Source of the DNA: an uncultured Rikenellaceae bacterium | GTDB lineage: Bacteria > Bacteroidota > Bacteroidia > Bacteroidales > Rikenellaceae | Direction: 5' to 3' | Assembly (NCBI GenBank): GCA_947054185.1 | Contig: CAMRVW010000023.1 | Span: 1-17,856, forward strand | DNA length: 17,856 nucleotides | Shown: positions 7,531 through 15,779 of the stretch, one piece after another | How positions within the stretch are numbered: position 1 is the stretch's first letter | How the letters are laid out: every line of letters starts with the position of its first letter | Position numbers and translations under genes: made by a program | The notes under the pieces: generated by a model | What the model was told of the DNA's origin: nothing | The model's input: only the letters and a program-made list of their open reading frames with translations | Database searches by the model: none

Positions 7531-8388
7531 CTAAATTATATTGGTTCCCCACATAAGCTTGCGTCTCAATGTCCAATAGAAAGAGCTGTCGCCGAATTTC
7601 ACCACCACCGCTTTTTTGTCGGAACGTCTGAGGGTGAACCTGTCGCCCGAGCTCACGGCAAACGACCTGTTGTCGAGCGTGGCCACCGCCCCGCCGCTGC
7701 GTGCCGACAATGTCAGCTCCAGCACCGCCGAGGCATCCACTATCAGAGGGCGCATAGTCAGGTTATGCGGAGCTATGGGGTTTACGATAAAGACACGGCA
7801 TCCCGGCGACACCACGGGCCCGCCCACGCTCATGCTGTAAGCGGTCGATCCTGTCGGCGTCGACACTATCAGGCCGTCGGCAGAGTAATCGGCCACCGCC
7901 TCGCCGTCTATCGACAGCGACACTGTCATAAGCCCCACATTGCTCTTTACGGTAAACTCATTGAAAGCATGCGGAAAACAGAGCGACTTGTCAAACGGGC
8001 CGTCCGCCTCTATCATCATCTGCTCCTCAAGCATATAGTCGCCCTCTGCCAACCGCCCCAAAGCCTGCCTTATGGCCGAGGCATCCACCGACGACAGGAA
8101 ACCCAACCGCCCGCTGTTGATACCCAGTATGGGAGTACTCCCCCCTTTAAGCTCGGCCACACACGAAAGGAAGGTGCCGTCACCCCCCAACGATATTATA
8201 AAGTCGACCTTACCGTCCAACTCCGACAAACTGTCGTAAACCGCCACCGCCGCGCCGCATCCGGCCGACTCCACATAGTCACGCCCCAGATACAACAGGG
8301 CGCCGCACTCCTCTCCGGCGGCCAAAAGCTCCGACAGAAGCTCGCACCCGAGATACTGCCTCGACCGTGCATATACGCCTATTTTCAT
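7531..8388 (-). CDS. nadK: NAD kinase
   Basis: 285 aa from the ATG at 8388. It phosphorylates NAD+ to NADP+ with ATP (or polyphosphate) in the cytosol. Diagnostic motifs: the GGDGT loop at 68-72 with catalytic Asp70, INSGRLGFLS (90-99), the NE pair in AFNEFTV (141-147), and the glycine-rich TPTGSTAYSMSVGGP (177-191). The frame is open three codons further to a TTG at 8397, but the ATG gives the usual MKIGVYARS beginning, and the promoter box at 8409-8416 would leave only a few bases of leader for the TTG. pdxJ is transcribed divergently. uppS lies 190 bp downstream in the same direction; whether it is read through or has its own promoter is open. Confidence 0.95.
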   Translation of the reverse strand: MKIGVYARSRQYLGCELLSELLAAGEECGALLYLGRDYVESAGCGAAVAVYDSLSELDGKVDFIISLGGDGTFLSCVAELKGGSTPILGINSGRLGFLSSVDASAIRQALGRLAEGDYMLEEQMMIEADGPFDKSLCFPHAFNEFTVKSNVGLMTVSLSIDGEAVADYSADGLIVSTPTGSTAYSMSVGGPVVSPGCRVFIVNPIAPHNLTMRPLIVDASAVLELTLSARSGGAVATLDNRSFAVSSGDRFTLRRSDKKAVVVKFGDSSFYWTLRRKLMWGTNII

Positions 8389-8408
8389 AAACTGCAAAGT
8401 GTTTGGGT

Positions 8409-8416
8409 CAAAATTA
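8409..8416 (-). promoter_or_regulatory. -7 box of the nadK promoter
   Basis: Minus-strand TAATTTTG, a perfect TAnnTTTG, ending 20 bp before the nadK ATG. Start of transcription is expected near 8404, giving a leader of roughly 16 nt. No TTTG is seen at the -33 position. It is the mirror image of the pdxJ box at 8449-8456. Confidence 0.45.
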
Positions 8417-8423
8417 GCATATT

Positions 8424-8456
8424 TTTACATAATTTTCCCGCTTTTGATTAATTTTG
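8424..8456 (+). promoter_or_regulatory. pdxJ operon promoter
   Basis: TAATTTTG at 8449-8456 matches TAnnTTTG; TTTA at 8424-8427, 21 bp upstream, is a 3-of-4 match to the -33 TTTG. The leader to the ATG at 8529 would be about 68 nt. This is the only good promoter seen ahead of the five-gene pdxJ-sbcC train. Confidence 0.5.
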
Positions 8457-8528
8457 CAGAAAAAGCGCGGCAAACAGAGAGCGTCCGAGCTTCTGTTGCG
8501 CCCAACGAACCACAAACAACAGCATAAA

Positions 8529-9242
8529 ATGACAAGATTAAGTGTCAACATCAACAAAATAGCCACCCTGCGCAACTCACGCGGCGGCGACACACCGTCG
8601 GTCAGCCGTGCCGCCCTCGACTGCGAGAGGTTCGGCGCCGAGGGCATCACCGTGCATCCCCGCCCCGACGAGCGGCACATACGTTACTCCGATGTGCGCG
8701 AGCTCTCGGGCATCCTGAGCACCGAGTTCAACATTGAGGGTTACCCGTCCGATGCCTTCATACGCCTGGTGTGCGAAGTCCGCCCCGCGCAGGTGACCCT
8801 CGTGCCCGACGCCCCCGACGCCATCACCTCCAACGCCGGCTGGGACACACGCACCCACCTCGATATGCTCAAAGGCATAGTACGCACTTTCAAGAGCGAG
8901 GGCATACGCACCTCCGTCTTCCTCGACCCCGACCCCGCGCTGGTACCTTATGCCGCCGAGACGGGCGCCGACCGCATAGAGCTTTACACCGAAGGTTACG
9001 CCACAGGCTATAAGAGCAACCCCGAGGCAGCCATCGCCCCATACCGCGCCACTGCCGACAAGGCTGCCGAGTTCGGCCTGGGCATCAACGGCGGCCACGA
9101 CCTCAGCCTTGAAAACCTGCGCTATTTCGCACAAAACATACCCGGTCTCGACGAGGTATCCATAGGCCACGCCCTTATAAGCGACGCCCTCTATCTGGGT
9201 CTTGAAAACACCATACGCCTTTACCTGAGAGAGCTTAGATAG
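8529..9242 (+). CDS. pdxJ: Pyridoxine 5'-phosphate synthase
   Basis: 237 aa (E. coli 243). It condenses 1-deoxyxylulose 5-phosphate with 3-amino-2-oxopropyl phosphate to form pyridoxine 5'-phosphate, the ring-closing step of the DXP-dependent vitamin B6 route. A TIM barrel begins with SVNINKIATLRNSRG; catalytic candidates are H43 in TVHPRPDERH, E70 in FNIEGYP and H190 in INGGHDLSL. LVPDAPDAITSNAGWD and the phosphate-binding VSIGHALISDAL near the end also match. The longer frame starts at a TTG (8454) inside the promoter box, so the ATG at 8529 is the start. The stop codon TAG (9240-9242) directly abuts the ATG of the next gene, which implies coupled translation. Confidence 0.96.
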   Translation: MTRLSVNINKIATLRNSRGGDTPSVSRAALDCERFGAEGITVHPRPDERHIRYSDVRELSGILSTEFNIEGYPSDAFIRLVCEVRPAQVTLVPDAPDAITSNAGWDTRTHLDMLKGIVRTFKSEGIRTSVFLDPDPALVPYAAETGADRIELYTEGYATGYKSNPEAAIAPYRATADKAAEFGLGINGGHDLSLENLRYFAQNIPGLDEVSIGHALISDALYLGLENTIRLYLRELR

Positions 9243-10652
9243 ATGAACGCACACCTTAGCAACCCCATATTCAGGCTCATAGGCCGAACGGCTGCCGAGT
9301 GCGGCTGCCGGGCATACGTCATCGGCGGCTTCGTGCGCGACTGCCTGCTGGGGCGTCCTCTCGGCGACATCGACGTTGTTGTCACCGGCAGCGGCATAGA
9401 GGTGGCCGAGCGTCTGGCCGCAAAGGTGCATGCCAAGGTGTCGGTGTTCAAAAATTTCGGCACGGCCTCCCTTCGTGCCAAGGGGCTGGAGCTTGAGTTC
9501 GTGGGTGCGCGCAAAGAGTCGTACCGGGCCGACTCCCGCAACCCCTCCGTGGAGTGCGGCAGCCTCGAAGACGACCAGAACAGACGCGACTTCACCATCA
9601 ACGCCATGGCCTTCTCGCTCAACGACGACGATTTCGGCACCCTTGTCGACCCTTTCGGCGGCATGGACGACCTGCAAAACGGCATCATACGCACCCCGCT
9701 CGACCCCGACACCACCTTCTCCGACGACCCCCTGCGCATGGTGAGGGCCATACGGTTCGCCTCTCAGCTGGGCATGCGCATCACCGACGAGTGCATGGAT
9801 GCCATACGCCGCAACCGCGAGCGCATAGCCATCATCTCACGCGAACGCATCACCGTCGAGACCCGCAAGATAATATGCTCGTCCGCCCCCTCGCGCGGCT
9901 TCTTCCTCTTCGACAAGACGGGTCTTCTGGAGCTCGTCTATCCCGACCTTTACCGCCTCAAGGGTGTTGAAAAACGAGGCGGACGCGCCCATAAAGACAA
10001 CTTCATACACACCCTTAAGGTGCTCGACAACGTCTCCAAGGCCGGCGGCGGCGAGTGGCTTCGGTGGGCGGCCCTGCTCCATGACATAGCCAAGCCGCGC
10101 ACCAAGGCGTGGGACGACCGCATAGGATGGACCTTCCACAACCACGAGTTCGTCGGCTCGCGCATGGTGCGAGGCATCTTCAACGCATGGAGGCTCCCGC
10201 TCGACCATAAGATGAAGTTCGTCGAGAAGATGGTGCTGCTCCACCTGCGACCCATCGTCCTTGCCGACGAGGGTGTCACCGACTCGGCCGTGCGACGTCT
10301 TCTCTTCGACGCCGGTGAAGACACTGACGCGCTTATGACCCTCTGCCGCGCCGACATCACCAGCGGCAACGATGAAAAGGTTGCCCGTTACCTGCGCAAC
10401 TTCGACCTGGTGGAGCAGAAGATGCGACAGATAGAAGAGAAAGACCGCATACGCAACTTCCAGCCTCCCATCACGGGGCAGATGATCATGCAGACATACG
10501 GTCTCTCACCCTGCGCCGAGGTGGGACAAATCAAGAACGCCATCAAAGACGCCATCTTGGACGGTGTCATCGCCAACGATTACAGCCAGGCTTACGACTT
10601 CATGGTAAAGGTGGCCGCCGATATAATACCAGACAAAAAGCCGGTGGCATGA
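9243..10652 (+). CDS. CCA tRNA nucleotidyltransferase / poly(A) polymerase family protein with HD domain
   Basis: 469 aa. Class II nucleotidyltransferase head with GGFVRD (28-33), the metal-binding D42-x-D44 pair (GDIDVV), RRDFTINAMA (114-123) for ribose/base selection, and the DDPLRMVRAIRFASQLG segment (161-177). An HD phosphohydrolase domain follows (H250, H256, H280-D281 in LLHDIAKP, and H299/H301), then a helical C-terminus. In Bacteroidota this two-domain form is normally the enzyme that builds or repairs the 3'-CCA end of tRNAs. The poly(A) polymerase alternative cannot be excluded from motifs alone, but no second such gene is in view. It begins at the base after the pdxJ stop and overlaps the next gene by 4 bp (ATGA). 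Confidence 0.94.
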   Translation: MNAHLSNPIFRLIGRTAAECGCRAYVIGGFVRDCLLGRPLGDIDVVVTGSGIEVAERLAAKVHAKVSVFKNFGTASLRAKGLELEFVGARKESYRADSRNPSVECGSLEDDQNRRDFTINAMAFSLNDDDFGTLVDPFGGMDDLQNGIIRTPLDPDTTFSDDPLRMVRAIRFASQLGMRITDECMDAIRRNRERIAIISRERITVETRKIICSSAPSRGFFLFDKTGLLELVYPDLYRLKGVEKRGGRAHKDNFIHTLKVLDNVSKAGGGEWLRWAALLHDIAKPRTKAWDDRIGWTFHNHEFVGSRMVRGIFNAWRLPLDHKMKFVEKMVLLHLRPIVLADEGVTDSAVRRLLFDAGEDTDALMTLCRADITSGNDEKVARYLRNFDLVEQKMRQIEEKDRIRNFQPPITGQMIMQTYGLSPCAEVGQIKNAIKDAILDGVIANDYSQAYDFMVKVAADIIPDKKPVA

Positions 10653-11815
10653 CACGCGACGAGTTTGAATATCTCTGCCGCAGCCATACGCGCGCCCTCA
10701 TAGAGAGCCATATAGGCGAAGACCCTCGCAGGCTGGCACTCTCGGGGGTCCCTGCCTGCGTCTGCACACAGATAAAGCTGCTCGAACGGTGCCGCACCAA
10801 GCTGCCCCTGTTCCATCACCACAGGTGCATCATTCCCGAGGTTAGCTTCGAGCAGGCCAGCAGCCAGCATACGGCCCTTGCGCGACGTCTCGGCGGCGAC
10901 AAAGCCCTCGACCTGACGTGCGGACTCGGCTGCGACGCCTATTTCCTCAGCCGCCGATTCCGCCATGTCACCGCCGTCGAACATAACGGGCTGCTTGCCG
11001 ATATCGCCCGACACAACTTCAAACTGTTAGGGGCAGACAACATAGAGGTCATAACCGCCGACAGCGCCGACTTCGTCAAAAGCCTAACCGAGAGCTTCGA
11101 CCTTATATACGCCGACCCGGCCCGCCGCGACGGTGCCCGCCGCCTGCTGCTTCTGCAAGAATGCTCGCCCGATGTCGTGGCCCTCGCAGGGAGCATAGCC
11201 CGCCGGTGCCGCAAGATGGTTATAAAAGCCTCGCCGCTCTTCGATGTCAGCGAGGCCGGACGCCTTTTCGGCAGTTACGGCAGTGTCGACGTCGAGACTG
11301 TGTCGCTCGATGGCGAATGCAAGGAGGTGATGATAGATGTCACCGTGGGCGGCAGCGACGCACCCACCCTTTCGGTCACCACCATCACGGGCGATAAGGC
11401 ATACACCCACCGCTTCAGCCCCGACGACCGCGCCGCCGCCCCTTGCGACGACTGCACATACCGATACCTGCTGCTTGCCGACGCCGCTTTTGTCAAGAGC
11501 CGCACCACCGGCCTTATAGCCGCCCGCATACCCGGCTCGGCCCCCTTGTGCGAGGGCATCATACTGAGCGACACCCCTTCGCCATACCCCTTCTTACGCA
11601 CATATGCCATAGAAGAGTGCCTGCCGTTCAAACCCCACAAGGTCAAAAAACGGCTCAAAGAGTCGGGCATCACCGCCGCCACGGTCATAAAACGCTCCTG
11701 TTCCCTCAGCCTCGATAAAATTCGTCAGACACTGGCCCTCAAAGATGGCGGCGACCACATAGTCATAGTGGCCGCCGACAGGCTCTTCATAGTCAAAACC
11801 CTGCCCGAGCAATGA
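10649..11815 (+). CDS. Class I SAM-dependent methyltransferase with THUMP-like C-terminus (PG_1098 type)
   Basis: 388 aa. An N-terminal helical part (1-80) precedes a Rossmann methyltransferase domain with motif I LDLTCGLGCDA (88-98), the acidic residue of motif II in AVEHN (109-113), an ADSADF segment (137-142) and a DPARRD motif (156-161). The C-terminal third, with PYPFLRTYAIEE and the KVKKRLKESGI region ending in a Val/Ile-rich strand (about 305-386), matches the THUMP-like domain of the Bacteroidota PG_1098 family. THUMP domains bind RNA, so an RNA (probably tRNA or rRNA) substrate is likely, but the exact target is not known to me. It overlaps the tRNA-end enzyme upstream and sbcD downstream by 4 bp each (ATGA), so it is translationally coupled on both sides. 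Confidence 0.88.
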   Translation: MTRDEFEYLCRSHTRALIESHIGEDPRRLALSGVPACVCTQIKLLERCRTKLPLFHHHRCIIPEVSFEQASSQHTALARRLGGDKALDLTCGLGCDAYFLSRRFRHVTAVEHNGLLADIARHNFKLLGADNIEVITADSADFVKSLTESFDLIYADPARRDGARRLLLLQECSPDVVALAGSIARRCRKMVIKASPLFDVSEAGRLFGSYGSVDVETVSLDGECKEVMIDVTVGGSDAPTLSVTTITGDKAYTHRFSPDDRAAAPCDDCTYRYLLLADAAFVKSRTTGLIAARIPGSAPLCEGIILSDTPSPYPFLRTYAIEECLPFKPHKVKKRLKESGITAATVIKRSCSLSLDKIRQTLALKDGGDHIVIVAADRLFIVKTLPEQ

Positions 11816-13071
11816 TAAAAATCATACATACCGCCGACTGGCACCTGGGACACTCCTTTTTCGGACACGACCGCCGCGCCGAACACGAGCTGTTCCTCGC
11901 CGGCCTGCAACGCACCGTCAGCGACCGCGGCGCCGACCTGCTGCTCATCGCGGGCGACATATTCGACACCCCCAACCCCTCGGCCGACTCGCAACGCCTC
12001 TATTACAGCTTCCTGCGCGATGTCACCGCCGCCAACCCCGCCCTCACCGTGGTGGTCATTGCCGGCAACCACGATTCGGGTTCACGCCTCGAGGCGCCCC
12101 ATCCGCTTTTAGAGAGTTTCAACATCATCACCCGCGGCACGGTGAAACGCACTGCTGACGGCACCCCCGACTATCGGCGCCACATCGTGCCCGTAACAAG
12201 AGAGGGACACACCATAGCCTATGTGCTGGCCGTGCCATACCTCAGAAACGGCGATTACCCCGACACCGACAGCTATGGCGAGGGTGTGCGCCTCTTCTAT
12301 CACAACCTCTTCGACACCCTGGGGGCCACCTCACTGCCCGTCATAGCCATGGGACACATGCAGACCTCCGGCGCCCGCCTCTCGGAAGACGACCGCAGCG
12401 AACGCACCGTCATAGGCGGCCTCGAGTGCGTACCCACCGACCTTTTCCCCCCGACGGTCTCTTACGTGGCCTTAGGACACATGCACAGGTCGCAACAGGC
12501 GCTGGGCCGTGCCGACATACGCTTTTCAGGCTCACCCCTGGCCATGTCGTTCGCCGAAAAAGGATCGGTAAAAAGCCTCTGCTATGTCGAGCTTGCCGAA
12601 GAGGGCGAACGCCTTAGCCGCCACAACGAGCCGCACGAAAGGGTTGTCACCGACAGCGAAAGCATTTACATAGAGCTGACAGATACCGAACATACCGCAG
12701 AACTTGTGCGCATATCCACCGACAGCGACGGTGTGGAAGATATGCTCTCACAGCTGCGCCACTTCCCCGAGGGCACCCCCGACGCCACCTCCCCCTTTCT
12801 TGAAGTGAGGGTGTCGGTCACCGCCCCCGAACCCTCGCTCAGATACCGCATCGAAGAGGCGCTCAAAGGACGCAAGGTGCGCCTTGCCCGCATCGAGGCA
12901 ATAGAGCCGCACCCGACCGAGGGACCCACCGCCACCCTCTCCGACCTGCGGAAGGTCAACCCCATGGGCCTTGCGCTAGAAATATTTGAAAAAAGATACG
13001 GCACCGCCATGCCCCGGCAGATGCAGACGCTGCTGAGCCGGGTGATAGACCTGGCACAACAAGAGCAATAG
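11812..13071 (+). CDS. sbcD: Exonuclease SbcCD subunit D (Mre11-type nuclease)
   Basis: 419 aa (E. coli 400). It is the nuclease subunit of SbcCD, which cleaves DNA hairpins and processes protein-blocked or double-strand ends. All calcineurin-like phosphoesterase motifs are present: D9-W-H11, GDIFD (48-52, D49), GNHD (85-88), H182 in AMGHMQTSG, and GHMH (222-225). After the nuclease core, about residues 280-419 form the capping domain and the C-terminal segment that binds the SbcC coiled coil. The ATG overlaps the methyltransferase stop (ATGA), and sbcC starts 2 bp after the sbcD stop, so the subunits are made in a coupled way. Nothing suggests truncation. Confidence 0.96.
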   Translation: MIKIIHTADWHLGHSFFGHDRRAEHELFLAGLQRTVSDRGADLLLIAGDIFDTPNPSADSQRLYYSFLRDVTAANPALTVVVIAGNHDSGSRLEAPHPLLESFNIITRGTVKRTADGTPDYRRHIVPVTREGHTIAYVLAVPYLRNGDYPDTDSYGEGVRLFYHNLFDTLGATSLPVIAMGHMQTSGARLSEDDRSERTVIGGLECVPTDLFPPTVSYVALGHMHRSQQALGRADIRFSGSPLAMSFAEKGSVKSLCYVELAEEGERLSRHNEPHERVVTDSESIYIELTDTEHTAELVRISTDSDGVEDMLSQLRHFPEGTPDATSPFLEVRVSVTAPEPSLRYRIEEALKGRKVRLARIEAIEPHPTEGPTATLSDLRKVNPMGLALEIFEKRYGTAMPRQMQTLLSRVIDLAQQEQ

Positions 13072-13073
13072 AG

Positions 13074-15680
13074 ATGAAGATAGAAGCCATAAGAGGACGC
13101 AACTTAGCCTCTCTTGAGGGCGAGTTCACCATAGACTTCACCTGCGAGCCGTTACGCTCGGCAGGCATATATGTCATAACGGGCCGCACCGGCTCGGGCA
13201 AGTCGACCATCCTCGATGCGGTGTGCCTCTCGCTCTTCGACCAGACCCCGCGCGGCCGCCTCGGCGAGAACATCAAGACCGACGAGGGCATCACCATGCG
13301 CGACAGCCGCATCATCATGCGCAAAGGCACGGCAGAGTGTTATGCCGAGACCGACTTCGTGGCCCTCTCGGGCGACCGTTACCGTGCCCGTTGGTCGTGC
13401 CGCCGCGCTTACGGCAAGGTCACGGGCGCCCTGCGTGAGAGCGAGATGTCACTGCGCAACCTCACCGCCGATATCGACGAGCCGGGCAAGAAACGCGAGC
13501 TTCTCGCCCGCATAAGCGAGCTTTGCGGCTTCACGTTCGACCAGTTCACCCGCGCGGTGATGCTGGCACAGGGCGATTTCGCCACCTTCCTGCGCGCCGA
13601 CCGCAAAGAGAAGGCCGAGCTGCTCGAAAAGCTCACCGGCACCGACATTTACTCACGCATCTCCGCCGGCATATACCGCCACCACCGCGACACCGAGCAA
13701 GAGTTGCGCCTTGTCGAAGAGCAGACCCGCGGCATCAACGTGCTGTCAGACAGTGAGCGCACCACCCTCCTCGACGAGAAAAAGAGCGCGCAAGAGAGGC
13801 TGCAAACCATAGAGGCCTCACTATCGCAAACAGCCGAAAAGATAAAATGGATGGAGCGCTTATGCCGGCTCGACGCCGAGATTACGGCCGCCCAAGGCGA
13901 ACACGCCGCCGCCCTGTCAGACTATGAAAAGGCCGCTCCCCGCCGCGAGCTCCTGCGACGCATCGACAGCGTACAAGAGATACGAGACCGGTTCAACATG
14001 CTGCGCGACACCCACGAACGCCTTGCCAAGATAGAGGCCGACACGGCAGCAAACAACACCGAGACGGAAGAGCTGCACCTTAAGCTGCCAGGGCTTAAGG
14101 AGGACGAACGCCTCTGTGGCGAAGCCCTCGCCGCCCGCATGCAAGAGGCCTCCGCCGCAGAAGAAGATATCAGACAGGCGCGCTGTGCCGACACCGACAT
14201 AAGGGTCGCCGCCGAACTGTTACGCTCCGGACAGGAACGCCTTGCCACCCTCGAAAGACGTCATGACGAGGCCGTCGGGCAGCTTAAGGAGCAGACCGAA
14301 AAGCTCACCTCCCTCAAAGAGCAGACACCCCTTGCCGACCCCGCCGACAAAGCTCTCCTTGCCCGCCTCGAACCGACCTTGGCAGAGCTTAAAGCCACCC
14401 TGCACGACGGCCTGCCATGCCCTCTGTGCGGCAGCTGCGACCACCCCGCCGTCAGCAACCATGCCGACAACCTCAGGGAACAATACATAAAAGAGCTCAT
14501 CGCCGCACGGCAAAAAATGGTCGACGACACTAAAGCCGAGACCGAGAGCCACCGACACGCCGTCGACAGTGCCGCCCGCCGCCTTGCCGACCTTAGGGCA
14601 AGGCGCGCCTCCATGCTCGGCGGCATGAGCGCCGACGACAAAGAACGCAGCCTTGCCCTGGCCCGCTCCGAGGCCGAAAAGGCCCACGCCAAAGCCAAAG
14701 AGCAGCTCGCCTCACTTGTGGGCAAGCTCGAAAACCTCTCCGCCGTCAAGTCACACCTTACCGAGCAATACTCCGCCCACAAAGAGCGCCACACAATGCT
14801 CTCTGCCGAGGTGACGGAGTGGATCGACAAACGGGGCATCACCAAACGCCAAATCACCGACCTGCTCTCTTACGACCTCGGGTGGCTCTCGCGCGAGAGA
14901 GAGGCCATGGAGTCAATACACCAACGCGTCACAGCCGCCGCAGCCACCCTTACGGAGCGCAGCCGCACCCTCACCCTCCACCTCCAGGCCCCCGAGCGAC
15001 CCTCTGATGCCGAAACCCTCGAATCTCTCAATCAGGCGCAGCAAGAGATGCGGCATAACGCCACAGCCCTCGGCAGCCGCATAAGCGAACTTCAGGTCAC
15101 CCTCGGCACCGACGAACACAACCGTGCGATTATCAAAAGCCTCGAAGAGAAGAGCGAAAACATACGCTCGCTTTTGGCCCACTGGGAGCGCCTCAACGAC
15201 CTGTTCGGCTCGGCCACAGGCGACAAGTTCAAATCCATCGCACAGGGATACACGCTCGAAACGCTTGTCTCGTTCAGCAACATACACCTTGCCGAGCTGT
15301 CGAGCCGCTATCGTCTCTTGCGCCGCCCTGACACCCTCATACTCGAGGTCATAGACCTCGACATGTTCAACCAGACCCGCCCCGTCAACTCTCTCTCGGG
15401 AGGCGAATCGTTTCTGGTGTCGCTGTCATTGGCTTTGGGGCTGGCCTCTCTCTCGGGCGGAGGCATGAGGGTCGAATCGCTCTTCATAGACGAGGGTTTC
15501 GGCTCTTTGGATGCCGACACCATGCGCACAGCCATCGACGCGCTCGAAAAGCTCCATGTCAGCGGACGCAAGATAGGGGTCATCTCGCACATCGCCGAAC
15601 TGTCAGACCGCATACCTGTGCAGATAAAGGTCTCGGAGCAAGCCGGCGGCGGCAGCAAGATAAAGATATACTCACGCTAA
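13074..15680 (+). CDS. sbcC: Exonuclease SbcCD subunit C (Rad50-type ATPase)
   Basis: 868 aa. SMC-like ATPase of SbcCD. The N-terminal head has Walker A GRTGSGKST (37-45) and a Q-loop region (VMLAQGDFATFL, about 163-174). A coiled-coil arm runs from about 190, reaching the zinc hook C449-P-L-C452 that links two SbcC molecules, and returns to about 700. The C-terminal head carries the ABC signature LSGGE (774-778), Walker B LFIDEGFG with D806 and E807, and the D-loop SLD. The protein is about 180 residues shorter than E. coli SbcC (1048), the difference being in the arms rather than in the heads. It directly follows sbcD (2-bp gap) and closes the pdxJ operon; no hairpin terminator is visible after it. 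Confidence 0.96.
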   Translation: MKIEAIRGRNLASLEGEFTIDFTCEPLRSAGIYVITGRTGSGKSTILDAVCLSLFDQTPRGRLGENIKTDEGITMRDSRIIMRKGTAECYAETDFVALSGDRYRARWSCRRAYGKVTGALRESEMSLRNLTADIDEPGKKRELLARISELCGFTFDQFTRAVMLAQGDFATFLRADRKEKAELLEKLTGTDIYSRISAGIYRHHRDTEQELRLVEEQTRGINVLSDSERTTLLDEKKSAQERLQTIEASLSQTAEKIKWMERLCRLDAEITAAQGEHAAALSDYEKAAPRRELLRRIDSVQEIRDRFNMLRDTHERLAKIEADTAANNTETEELHLKLPGLKEDERLCGEALAARMQEASAAEEDIRQARCADTDIRVAAELLRSGQERLATLERRHDEAVGQLKEQTEKLTSLKEQTPLADPADKALLARLEPTLAELKATLHDGLPCPLCGSCDHPAVSNHADNLREQYIKELIAARQKMVDDTKAETESHRHAVDSAARRLADLRARRASMLGGMSADDKERSLALARSEAEKAHAKAKEQLASLVGKLENLSAVKSHLTEQYSAHKERHTMLSAEVTEWIDKRGITKRQITDLLSYDLGWLSREREAMESIHQRVTAAAATLTERSRTLTLHLQAPERPSDAETLESLNQAQQEMRHNATALGSRISELQVTLGTDEHNRAIIKSLEEKSENIRSLLAHWERLNDLFGSATGDKFKSIAQGYTLETLVSFSNIHLAELSSRYRLLRRPDTLILEVIDLDMFNQTRPVNSLSGGESFLVSLSLALGLASLSGGGMRVESLFIDEGFGSLDADTMRTAIDALEKLHVSGRKIGVISHIAELSDRIPVQIKVSEQAGGGSKIKIYSR

Positions 15681-15728
15681 ACCGCCCCGCATAAAACCGA
15701 TCACGCCGACAAATCACGATAATTATGC

Positions 15729-15736
15729 TATCTTTG
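15729..15736 (+). promoter_or_regulatory. -7 box of the obg promoter
   Basis: TATCTTTG, a perfect TAnnTTTG followed by CAG as in many Bacteroidota promoters, in the 99-bp gap between sbcC and obg. No TTTG lies 19-21 bp upstream. The leader to the ATG at 15780 would be about 39 nt. This suggests that obg is not only dependent on read-through from the pdxJ operon. Confidence 0.5.
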
Positions 15737-15779
15737 CAGACGATAAGGCCGGCGGTTCGCGCCTTCAATAAAATTCACT

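Noticed and set aside
8389..8397. TTG at 8397 as the nadK start
   Set aside because: It adds only three residues, would leave a leader of a few bases after the -7 box, and the ATG at 8388 gives the normal MKIG opening.
7453..8451. 332-codon plus-strand frame opposite nadK
   Set aside because: It runs opposite the full nadK gene and its promoter region. The translation is dominated by His, Arg and Gln and shows no domain.
8454..8528. TTG at 8454 as the pdxJ start
   Set aside because: That codon lies inside the TAATTTTG promoter box, so it would not be in the transcript. The extra 25 residues are not part of the PdxJ fold.
8577..9677. Long open frame (366 codons) antisense to pdxJ and the CCA-enzyme gene
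   Set aside because: The plus-strand frames carry clear family motifs. The antisense frame is an effect of GC-ending codons; its product is a repetitive Val/Ala/Gly sequence with no domain.
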